This document shows positions 55,901 to 64,000 of a stretch of 64,000 nucleotides of DNA, in pieces (positions within the stretch are counted from its first letter, which is position 1; each line of letters opens with the position of its first letter). The notes beneath the pieces were generated by a model. That model saw only the letters and a list, made by a program, of their open reading frames with translations. It was not told the origin of the DNA and made no database searches. The DNA is from Skeletonema marinoi (lineage: Eukaryota > Bacillariophyta > Thalassiosirophyceae > Thalassiosirales > Thalassiosiraceae), in assembly GCA_030544225.1 (NCBI GenBank), contig CM060507.1, forward strand, positions 558,001-622,000, in the 5' to 3' direction. The position numbers were made by a program, and so were the translations under genes.

Positions 55901-58135
55901 ACTCGTAAAACTACCACCAGGAACATTCGCAATAAGGGCTTTGTTCGCTGGATCTTCATCCAGACTCAAAAACAACTGACCTTCTTCATTTGATGCGATC
56001 CAGAAGGTATAGGACCCAGTTTCAGGTGCTACAAGCCATCCCTTGATACGTTGACCGTAACTGTCACCACTGTTCGTTGGAGCTTCAAGAATAGATTCAA
56101 GCCTAACCGAGCTATTGGGAGGTCTCGAGTTGATTGCCTGATTAAGGGTGTAGACATATTTTCCTCCAATGTTCGTCCAAGTTTCAAGCGTAGCCCCGTA
56201 GGTACATTCTCCTGCAGATGGCTGAACAGATCCCGAGGGAGACAAACTTGGTTGAGATGACGGCTGAGATGATGGCTCACTACTCGGCTCAGATGTTGGA
56301 TTGGTAGAGAATGATGGATTCAACGATGGCTTAGATGATGGCTGAACAGACTTAGAAGGAGTCAAACTCGCAACCTTAGAGGGAGTCAAGCTGGGCTGAG
56401 ATGATGGTTGAGATGATGGCTGAGATGAGGGCTCTCCACTTGGCTCAGATGTTGGATTGGTAGAGAATGATGGATTCAACGATGGCTTTGATGATGGCTG
56501 AACAGATCCCGAGGGAGACAAACTTGGTTGAGATGACGGCTGAGGTGAGGGCTGACAGATGCGCATTTGATCAGCTGGAATGACCTGCTGAGCTTGCGAT
56601 CCGTATTCCCAAGCAAGGGCTAGATTGTCCCCAACAGTGCCTTCCTTCATCAGAGCTTCCATATAGTAGGCGCTACCAGCAATGAGTAAGATTTGTGCTG
56701 ACTGCTGCTTAGCGGGGTACTTATCCCATTGACGGGGATTCGTATACCCACCACCAGGAACATTCGCAATTAGGACTTTGTTCGCTGGATCGCCATCTGT
56801 ACTCAAATACAACTGACCTTCGTTATCTGATGCAATCCAGAAGATATAGAACCCAGTTTCAGGTGCTACGAGCCATCCCTTGATACGTTGACCGTAATCG
56901 TCATCAATGTTTGTCGGGGCTTCAAGAATAGATCCAAGCCTAACCGAGCTATCGGGAGGAGTGCTCAAGTTGTTCGTTGCCGTCATAAGGTTGGAGATAT
57001 AGCCTTCTCCTGCAATGCCCGTCCAAGTTTCAAGCGTAGCCCCGTAGGGGTAGGGGTTTTCCATGCGCATATGAATAGCTGGAATAACCTGCTGAGCTTG
57101 CGATCCGTATTCCCAAGCAAGGGCTAGATTGTCCCCACCATCACGTTCCTTCATTAGAGCTTCCATATAGTAGGCGCTACCAGCAATGAGTGAGATTTGT
57201 GCTGACTGCTGCTGATCGGGGTACTTATCCCATTGACGGGGACTCGTAGCCCCACCACCAGGAACATTCGCAATTAGGACTTTGTTCGCTGGATCGCCAT
57301 CTGTACTCAAATACAACTGACCTTCGTTATCTGATGCGATCCAGAAGATATAGAACCCAGTTTCAGGTGCTACAAGCCATCCCTTGATACGTTGACCGTA
57401 ATTGTCATCAATGTTTGTCGGGGCTTCAAGAATAGATCCAAGTCTAACCGAGCTATCGGGAGGAGCGCTCAAGTTGTCCGTTGCCGTCGTAAGGTTGGAG
57501 ATATAGAGTCCTTCAATGCCCGTCCAAGTTTCAAGCGTAGCCCCGTAGGGGTTTTCCATGCGCATATGAACAGCTGGAATGACCTGCAGAGCTTGCGATC
57601 CGTATGACCAAGCAAGGGCTAGATTGTCGTTACCAATTCCTTCCTTCATTAGTGCTTCCATATAGTAGGCGCTACCAGCAATGAGTGAGATTTGTGCTGA
57701 CTGCTGCTGATCGGGGTACTTATCCCATTGACGGGGATTCGTTTGCCCACCACGAGGAACATTCGCAATGAGGTCTTTGTTCGCTGGATCGTCATCCGGA
57801 CTCAAATACAACTGACCTTCGTCATCTGATGCGATCCAGAAGGTATAGAACCCAGTTTCAGGTGCTACGAGCCATCCCTTGATACGTTGACCATAAAAGT
57901 CACCACTGTTCGTTGGGGCTTCAAGAATAGATCCAAGCCTAACCGAGCGATCAGGAGGAGTGCTCAAGTTGTTCGTTGCCGTCATAAGGTTGGAGATATA
58001 GCCGGCTCCTTCAATGTCCGTCCAAGTTTCAAGCGTAGCCCCGTAGGTATACTCACATGCTGCAGATGCATCGGTTACATGAGTGTATGAGGAAGAGAAT
58101 ACACCAAGGATGAAGAAGGGAGTTGCGATTCGCAT
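49905..58135 (-). CDS. Giant secreted PA14-domain, PSS[EQ]PS-repeat, Cys-rich protein, 2,707 aa
   Basis: Exon 1 58135-50685 and exon 2 50577-49905 (GTAAGT to AAATAG, phase 2, giving GCR then NDGDEPDYM). The start is the ATG of [20 protein letters not shown], a signal peptide; no ATG lies upstream in frame. Order (approximate residues): three PA14-like domains (31-192, 197-357, 362-524; [51 protein letters not shown]), then three more (644-805, 1089-1250, 1370-1531) set in Ser/Pro linkers, a long PSS[EQ]PS region (to about 2,208), a globular domain with a basic site (APTRRQLSS) resembling SEA-like cleavage domains, more PSSEPS, and four Cys repeats of the form YPDW..GC.DG..PDYM..CCKKFF.W. PA14 domains often bind glycans. 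An extracellular or cell-wall adhesion role is inferred. Confidence 0.88.
51710..53385. repeat. 276-bp tandem repeats coding for 92-residue PSSxPS units
   Basis: Inside exon 1 of the giant gene, the same shadow frame recurs at 52,000, 52,276, 52,552, 52,828 and 53,104, a period of exactly 276 bp (92 codons). Each unit reads [19 protein letters not shown] then [19 protein letters not shown] and a PSREPSS/PSRKPSS block. About six units are present, differing by single substitutions. The exact multiple of three keeps the frame open whatever the copy number, so length variation between alleles is expected. Confidence 0.9.
53540..56210. repeat. Homogenised PA14-plus-linker modules
   Basis: The PA14 domains at about 53,540-54,030, 54,385-54,870 and 55,720-56,205 are almost identical at the DNA level (offsets 843 and 1,335 bp), with single changes such as NGATLETW against YGATLETW and GRAYY against GSAYY. 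The three N-terminal PA14 domains (56,560-58,045) are clearly older and diverged. Recent module duplication or conversion is the simplest reading. Confidence 0.85.
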
Positions 58136-58279
58136 GATGAGAGATCGATAGTAGGAAGAATAATATGTAATTACCCGTCGAGCGTACAATAGTCGAAGAG
58201 TGAGCTTGCCAATCCGTTGCTGTTGTGTTGGTTGTGCGTGTTGTGTATGTTGGCGGTCAACATTTTTACGGCGTGGCCG

Positions 58280-58305
58280 AACTTCCTCTTCCGGAAGAGG
58301 AAGTT
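58280..58305. promoter_or_regulatory. 26-bp perfect palindrome upstream of the PA14 gene
   Basis: The half-site AACTTCCTCTTCC is followed directly by its exact reverse complement with no spacer, 145 bp upstream of the start codon at 58,135. The core TTCCGGAA matches the TTCnnGAA spacing of a heat-shock-factor element, and diatoms have many HSF genes; binding is inference. It could also be a hairpin in a transcript. Confidence 0.55.
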
Positions 58306-59935
58306 AGGGAGAAACAGTTTGCTTGGCTCGACAAGAGGCTCAGGTAAAGGCAAAGCATCGAAGGCCCATACTATTTTTTTCTGGTAGAGAAGCCAAGCTC
58401 ATCGGCTCTCAAGGCTTATGTAGCCCGCCCAACAGACTTGTGTCACCTCCCGGGTTCTACTCATTATCGAAGACCTTCGATTACACCATGGCAAGAACCT
58501 GGAACCTGGAAGATGCTATGTACAAAACATCGCATGCATCTATTATGATCATGCATGTTGTCATCAAGATGAAGAGACGTCTCCGGTGAAGCTCATTTGA
58601 AGCACGTAAATCTGGTTGAAGGTGGAGAAGTACATGAAACTATTGCTATTGTGGCTTTACAATATGAAGGAATGGAGAAACGATATACAATATGAATGGA
58701 GTAATTGATTGAATCAATCAGATTCTTCCCACTACAACTACACCTACACCTGCTGGCAGCGGATGGGAAGATGATGTGGGGGGAAGGCCCGGGCGATACG
58801 AGGGTGGATTAGATCAGTTCTTCGCAAGATTATTCACTACACCAAGCAGATCATCAACGCTACCTACTTGAACGAGGAGATAACAACTACACTTGAGCAC
58901 TCTTTGAATCAAGACATTTGTGATGAATAATGTCCTCCCATTTCTTGAATTGCCATCTCATACACGTTTACTACACTCCAGCTTGCTTTACATCAAGATA
59001 TTGCGATGAAAAATGTCCTCCCTTTTCTCGAATTGCCATCGTATGCGTTTGAAGTGGGGGATCATGAAGAGGTGGAAGAAGAGGACGAAGATACTTAGTG
59101 ACGATGAGGAATTGGAAGAAGAGGACGAGGACGATTGGCGATAATGAATTCTTACGCTGGGGGGAGAGAACGAAGAGGAAGAGGACGATTTTTAGAACGA
59201 GGATAAAGACGGGTGCGGGTGCACAAAAACCAAGTTGTAAAGAGAGGAGTGCGCAAGAGGCACGGGGCGAAGAGCAATACAATACAAACGATCAATCAAC
59301 TTCTTTTGGATCAGAATATGATATGACTACCGCAACTCAAACCCTCCTTCCTGCTTCTCGAGAAGCCGTAAGAGAAGGGCAGGGACAGGGTGGAAGCATG
59401 TAGCGTCCCGGAGAGGTGGGGCCTACTGTGTCAAGCAATCTAGAGGTACGATGCATGAGTGTGGATGTGTGATGAACATGCCCCGAGCTTAAACTGATGC
59501 ATTCTAAATAGCAGAGGCAAACACACTGCATATGTTGCAAATGAGACTAACGAACATTCACACCTACAGTAGCACAAGGGACAGAATTAGCCCTTTGTGC
59601 CTTTAGATTCGCTCTCGACATTAGACCTCCACGACATAAATAGAGAGATCTTTTTCTAACCAAAATGTTTATGCCTCAACCCCTTACCCATTTATTCAAT
59701 TGTTCCCCTATATTTTCGGTCTCTCCCCACTCTCAATGATAGTAGATCACTTACACGACACAGTGAGACATAACTATTCAAAATCGGAAAGTGATTCCAG
59801 ATCGCACAGCAGCAGGACAACCTTCGCCGTTGCATAATAAGGTGCAAATGGAACTGACCCATTAAACTAACCGATATTTTACTACTACAATTCCAATTGC
59901 CACATAATCCACACAACCACAAGTCGAAGGAGGAG
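58306..59935. other. Intergenic region with possible remains of a short protein gene
   Basis: No supported intact gene. On the plus strand, 58,905-59,097 contains two copies of a segment reading like MNNVLPFLELPSH and MKNVLPFLELPSYAFEVGDH, followed by Glu/Asp-rich codons and a stop. The same type of sequence (EELEEEDEDDW) recurs at about 59,105-59,140. It looks like a duplicated and decayed fragment of a Leu/Pro helical motif with an acidic tail, possibly F-box-like; weak. The rest shows nothing. Confidence 0.4.
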
Positions 59936-60965
59936 AAATGCTAACATTGCGCCGCTTGATAGGTGGACCTTCGTCAGTATCGGTGTCTACCATACATCAT
60001 CCGGTGTTGCTTCACTCACATCATCCGGTGTTGTTTCACGCTTGACAGTTGAGTCTGATTTGACTTCATCATCCTCATAGTAGACTTGTTTTCTAGCCCC
60101 GTTGATATCGTCAAACAAGCCACACTTCTTCCACTCTCCGATAGATTTGAATATGTCTCCATCGGCATATGCATAGGTGCCTTAGCCATGCATTTCGTTG
60201 GAGCTGAAGTCACCCTCAAACACATCCCCATTATGGTATTTCATTGTGCTTGTGCCTTTTCCATCTTTGCAGTCCTCCTTCCATTCACCTTCGTAGATGT
60301 CTTGATTTGCGTAGTTCACGTTACTCCCTCGCCGTGCCTTTTGCCGGCACGCCAGTCTCCAGTATAAATATCACCGTTTTTGAAATTGTGATATCCATAT
60401 CCATATCCATTCCACATATCTGCTTTCCATTCTCCATCATATTCTACACTTTCATCAGGGCGCTTCATAGTTCCCTTGCCATGACGATTATCGTCTTTCC
60501 AATCTCCCTAGTATGATCTTCCATCATTCCAGTTGTATGTTCCATATCCATTCCATTTATCTTCTTTCCAGTCTCCATCATATTTCACACTTCCATCAGC
60601 GTACTTTATGATCCCCTTTCCATGCGCCTTGCCGTCTTTGTACTCTCCCTCATATGCACTTCCATCCTTCCACTTCAAAGTTCCCTGACCGTGCCTCAAG
60701 CCATTTTTCCATTCTCCCTCATACACGTCGCCTTCCGGGTATATCTTTTTGCCCCTTCCATGTGGCTTCCCATCGACCAATTCTCCTTCATATTCAATCT
60801 TTCCATTCTTCCAAATTCCCTCACAAACCCGGCAGTCCTTATATATCATCCTCCCTCCTCCGTGCGGCTCTGAATTTTGAAATGTACCATCATACACATC
60901 GCCATTGTCGTAGGCAATTGTACCCTTCCCTGAAAACTTCGTATTGCCAGAGTCTCATCCTAAAA
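59936..60965 (-). pseudogene. MORN-repeat gene 3, decayed
   Basis: Minus strand. The 5' part (60,900-60,508) reads MORN repeats (GTFQNSEPHGGGRMIYKD, GLRHGQGTLKWKDGSAYEGE) but begins without an ATG: the expected start reads ACGAAGTTTTCAGGG. A TAG at 60,508-60,510 interrupts between DGRSY and GDWKDDNRHGKG. Further repeats and the C-terminal tail (SIGEW, KQVYYEDDEVKSD, ETTPDDV) follow with frame changes and another stop. The tail repeat shows it is the sister of gene 2 at 49 kb. A non-functional duplicate is likely. Confidence 0.75.
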
Positions 60966-61406
60966 TCTTCTGTTCTGAAGAGAGGTATTGCTACTGGTTT
61001 GTTGCCTATCACACTGAGGGTGGGGGGTCGGTCTCTTACAATGATAGTCGATGTCATCATGTCACAACATATGTAAGCTACTTCCCGCCCAAACTGAACC
61101 AATTCCTACGTATGTAGGTACTTGCCTACTTTGACATTCCTTCTCAGTCCAAGCACATTCATTCTACAATTGCTGTGTATCTTAGTGTTACTACTACTAC
61201 CAACCGAATCAATTGACAACTTTGTTTTAATCAAATTCAAAGAAGAACTACTCTCACGCTTTTGATGAGCTACAATATGCACCATAACTACATAATTGCC
61301 CTTGCAAGCCATGGCAAAAGGTATGGAATAATAACTAAGTTAATCAGATTAGATATATCTACCTAATAAGGACATGGCAAAAGGTATGGAACACGTTACA
61401 TTCGCC
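60966..61406. other. Spacer between MORN loci
   Basis: No supported gene. About 61,180-61,320 matches 62,600-62,740 (TTTTGATGAGCTACAATATG at both), a spacer duplicated with the MORN genes. Confidence 0.6.
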
Positions 61407-62315
61407 CTAGGGAGGAGAAATGCTAACATTGCGACGCTTGCTAGGTGGGCCTTCCTCAGTATCAGTGTCTCCATCTGATGGTGATTCACGCTTGACGTTT
61501 GGGTCCGATTTGACTTCATCATTCTCGTAGTAGACTTGTTTGCTAGATCTGAAAACATCTTCAAACAAGCCACACTTCTTCCCCGTTTTCCACTCTCCGA
61601 TAGATTTCAATACGTCTCCATCGGCGTACTCATAGGTGCCTTTTCCATGCATATTGTCTTTCCTGAACTCACCTGTATACACATCACCATTGTGGAACTT
61701 CATTGTGCCTTTTCCATCTTTACGGTCATCCTTCCATTCACCGTCGTAGATGTCTTGATTTGCATAGATCATTACTCCCTTGCCGTGCTGTCTGCTGGCA
61801 CGCCATTCTCCAGTGTATACATCACCATTTTTGTAGTTGAAAGTTCCGTTTCCATCCACAAGATTGTCTTTGTAATTTCCATCATACATCACACTTCCAT
61901 CAGCGTACTTATAGATCCCCTTGCCGTGCTTCTTGCCGTCCTTGAATTCTCCCTCGTATGAACTTCCATCAGTCCCAGTGAAAGTTCCCTTGCCTTGTAT
62001 CTTGTCGTCTTTCCATTCTCCCTCATAACTGGCATTTTGCCACTTCAAAGTTCCCTGCCCATGCCTCAAGCCATTTTTCCAATCTCCCTCATACACGCAG
62101 CCGCTCGAGTATATCTTTTTGCCTTTTCCATGCGGTTTCTCATCGACCAACTCTCCTTCATATTCAATCTTGCCATTCTCCCAAATGCCCTTACAAACCC
62201 GACCATCATTATAAGTCATCTTTCCTACTCCATGCGGCTCTGAATTTTGAAATGTACCTTCATATACATCGCCATTGTCGTAGGCAATCCTTCCTTTCCC
62301 TGAAATCTTTTTCAT
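61407..62315 (-). CDS. MORN-repeat protein 4, 302 aa
   Basis: About ten MORN repeats from residue 10 to about 235 (AYDNGDVYEGTFQNSEPHG, GLRHGQGTLKWQNASYEGEW, KKHGKGIYKYADGSVMYDG, NMHGKGTYEYADGDVLKS), then SIGEWKTGKKCGLFEDVFRS, KQVYYENDEVKSD, and an acidic tail ending GPPSKRRNVSISPP, whose SKRR could be a nuclear or basic binding motif. MORN rods are known to associate with membranes and cytoskeleton; the partner here is unknown. Start ATG at MKKISGKGRIAYDNGD. The frame is intact and it is the best-preserved mid-length member of the cluster. No intron. Confidence 0.9.
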   Translation of the reverse strand: MKKISGKGRIAYDNGDVYEGTFQNSEPHGVGKMTYNDGRVCKGIWENGKIEYEGELVDEKPHGKGKKIYSSGCVYEGDWKNGLRHGQGTLKWQNASYEGEWKDDKIQGKGTFTGTDGSSYEGEFKDGKKHGKGIYKYADGSVMYDGNYKDNLVDGNGTFNYKNGDVYTGEWRASRQHGKGVMIYANQDIYDGEWKDDRKDGKGTMKFHNGDVYTGEFRKDNMHGKGTYEYADGDVLKSIGEWKTGKKCGLFEDVFRSSKQVYYENDEVKSDPNVKRESPSDGDTDTEEGPPSKRRNVSISPP

Positions 62316-62836
62316 GTTGATACTTACTGCTCTCTATATAGCCAGCCGACGAACATCCATCGATTATTGTCTCGTAATCTCTCCTGAGGGCAGAGGTATT
62401 GTTACTAGCTAGTTGCCTATCACGCTGATGGGAAAGATGGGTCTCTTATTGATCCTTGTTATGACAGAACAAATAATATCCACCGCCATGATGTGGTTCT
62501 GTCATCAAATCAGAAGCGATACTTCCCGCTCAAACAGCTACCAATTCCTACGTACGTACCAACCTTCCATCTTCAGTTCTCTGAGCTTGACTCCTCTCTC
62601 TCTGTATGGTACACCAACCGCATCAATTGACAACTTTGTTTAGATCGTTCAAATTCAAAGAAGAACCACTCTCACACTTTTGATGAGCTACAATATGCAC
62701 CATAACTGCATAATTGCCCTTGCAAGCCATGGTCATGTGGAACAGGTACGGCACACGATACATTCATTAGGGTACTTAAACTTAAACTAATCGATATTCT
62801 ACTATTTACTATACAACAGGACCGTAATACATAACC
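62316..62836. other. Spacer between MORN loci
   Basis: No supported gene. The right part repeats the spacer found at 61,180-61,320 and 48,780-48,900. Confidence 0.6.
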
Positions 62837-63997
62837 CTAGGAAGGGCAAATGCTAACACTGCGGCGCTTGCTAGGTGGACCTTCCTCAGTATCAGTGTCT
62901 TCATCCCATGGCGATTCACGCTTGACGATGACGATTGAGTCCGCTTTGACTTCATCATTCTCATAGTATACTTGTTTGCTAGCCCTGACAATATCTTCAA
63001 ACAAGCCGAACTTCTTTCCCCACTTCCACTCCCCGATAGATTTCAATACGTTCCCATCAGCGTATTCATAGGTGCCTTTGCCATGCATCTTGCCCATGCT
63101 GAAATTTCCTTCATACACATCACCATTGTGGTACTTCATTGTGCCTTTTCCATCTCTACAGTCTTCCCTCCATTCACCGTCGTAGATGTCTTGATTATCA
63201 TATGTCATTACTCCTTTGCCATGCATGTCATCGGCACGCCACTCTCCAGTGTATACATCACCGTCTTCGTAGTTGAGAGTTCCACTTCCATCCCTAAGAC
63301 CGTCTTTCCATTCTCCATCATATTCCTCACTTCCGTCAGAGTACTTTGTGACCCCCCTCCCGTTCCTCTTGTCGTCTTTGTATTCTCCCTCGTATACATC
63401 ACTTCCATCAGCATCCTTGAAAGTTCCTTTGCCGTGCCTTTTGCTGTCTTTGAATTCTCCCTCGTATACATAACCATCAACATACTTTAACGTTCCCTGA
63501 CCATGCCTCTTGTCATCTTTCCATTCTCCCTCGTATGAACTTCCATCAATCCATTTCATGATTCCCTTGCCGTGCCTCTTGCCGCCTTTCCATTCTCCCT
63601 CATACACGTTGCCGTTCGGGTATATCTTTTTGCCTTTTCCATGCGGCTCTCCATTGACCAAATCTCCTTCATATTCAATCTTTCCGTTCTCCCAAATGCC
63701 CTTACAAACCCGACCATCATTATAAGTCATCTTTCCTACTCCATGCGGCTCTGAATTTTGAAATGTACCATCATAAACATCGCCGTTCTGATATATCTTT
63801 TTGCCTCTTCCATGCGGCTTCCCATCGACCAACTCTCCCTCATATATAATCTGTCCATTCCACCAAATGCCCTTGCAAACCCGTCCGTCCTTATACGTCA
63901 TCTTTCCTATTCCATGCGGTTCGGAGTTTATAAATGTGCCATCATACAAATCGCCATTGTCGTAGTTGATTGTTCCTTTCCCTGAAACCGTCTTCAT
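62837..63997 (-). CDS. MORN-repeat protein 5, 386 aa
   Basis: The longest copy, with about fourteen MORN repeats. The first three-repeat module (DGTFINSEPHGIGKMTYKDG, VCKGIWWNGQIIYEGELVDG, KPHGRGKKIYQNGD) is repeated at once (DGTFQNSEPHGVGKMTYNDG, VCKGIWENGKIEYEGDLVNG, EPHGKGKKIYPNGN), an in-frame module duplication not present in the 302-aa copy. The C-terminus is the family tail: SIGEWKWGKKFGLFEDIVRA, KQVYYENDEVKAD, acidic DEDTDTEEG, PPSKRRSVSICPS. Start ATG at MKTVSGKGTINYDNGD, three bases from the window end; promoter sequence lies outside. Intact frame, no intron. Confidence 0.9.
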   Translation of the reverse strand: MKTVSGKGTINYDNGDLYDGTFINSEPHGIGKMTYKDGRVCKGIWWNGQIIYEGELVDGKPHGRGKKIYQNGDVYDGTFQNSEPHGVGKMTYNDGRVCKGIWENGKIEYEGDLVNGEPHGKGKKIYPNGNVYEGEWKGGKRHGKGIMKWIDGSSYEGEWKDDKRHGQGTLKYVDGYVYEGEFKDSKRHGKGTFKDADGSDVYEGEYKDDKRNGRGVTKYSDGSEEYDGEWKDGLRDGSGTLNYEDGDVYTGEWRADDMHGKGVMTYDNQDIYDGEWREDCRDGKGTMKYHNGDVYEGNFSMGKMHGKGTYEYADGNVLKSIGEWKWGKKFGLFEDIVRASKQVYYENDEVKADSIVIVKRESPWDEDTDTEEGPPSKRRSVSICPS

Positions 63998-64000
63998 GTT

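Noticed and set aside
58323-58589. 88-codon plus-strand frame upstream of the PA14 gene
   Set aside because: No recognisable motif; it overlaps the likely promoter region of the minus-strand gene.

Overview
The window looks like nuclear DNA of a diatom, most likely a centric such as the Thalassiosirales. Evidence: two fucoxanthin-chlorophyll-type light-harvesting proteins with an ASAFAP plastid-import motif, a giant secreted PSSxPS-rich protein with PA14 domains, short GT-AG introns, and families of MORN and MYND/Sel1 proteins. The genus is inference. I saw no rRNA, tRNA, CRISPR array or retroelement.

Layout. (1) 1-21.46 kb is a head-to-tail array of six units of about 3.65 kb. Each unit carries one three-exon minus-strand gene of unknown function (323-336 aa) and an imperfect palindrome of about 1.4 kb. 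Units 3-5 appear identical apart from one 3-bp deletion; units 1, 2 and 6 have diverged, and the array ends in a rearranged fragment. (2) 21.5-25.7 kb: a predicted type II membrane protein with a Pro/Ser repeat stalk and a Cys-rich domain (22.5-23.5 kb), with a duplicated 5' flank, then a decayed coiled-coil/Cys-His gene. (3) 26.6-29.2 kb: tandem duplicate light-harvesting genes with duplicated promoters. (4) 30.3-32.6 kb: a 752-aa low-complexity protein. (5) 34.0-41.2 kb: four minus-strand MYND/RING-like/Sel1 genes, two carrying frameshifts. A segment of about 1.8 kb holding one such gene and the first exon of a Golgi SNARE gene is duplicated about 3.95 kb away; only the right copy keeps the complete SNARE gene (41.7-43.1 kb). 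(6) 44.0-45.0 kb: an inverted paralogue of the 22.5-kb gene, followed by a 162-bp element with terminal inverted repeats. (7) 45.5-47.3 kb: a two-exon pyruvate kinase. (8) 47.4-49.7 and 59.9-64 kb: five MORN-repeat loci, two apparently intact, one shortened and two decayed; one decayed copy is split by a 318-bp insertion with terminal inverted repeats. (9) 49.9-58.1 kb: a two-exon gene for a 2,707-aa secreted protein with six PA14-like domains, long PSS[EQ]PS linkers and a Cys-rich C-terminus.

The main theme is local duplication at many scales: whole gene-plus-spacer units, gene pairs, domain modules, 276-bp repeats inside a reading frame, and 14-residue repeats. Many extra copies are decaying. 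No operon-like pathway is visible. Exon joins were derived by reading GT-AG sites and checking phase; no transcript data were available. All paralogy statements are visual alignments, not computed scores.
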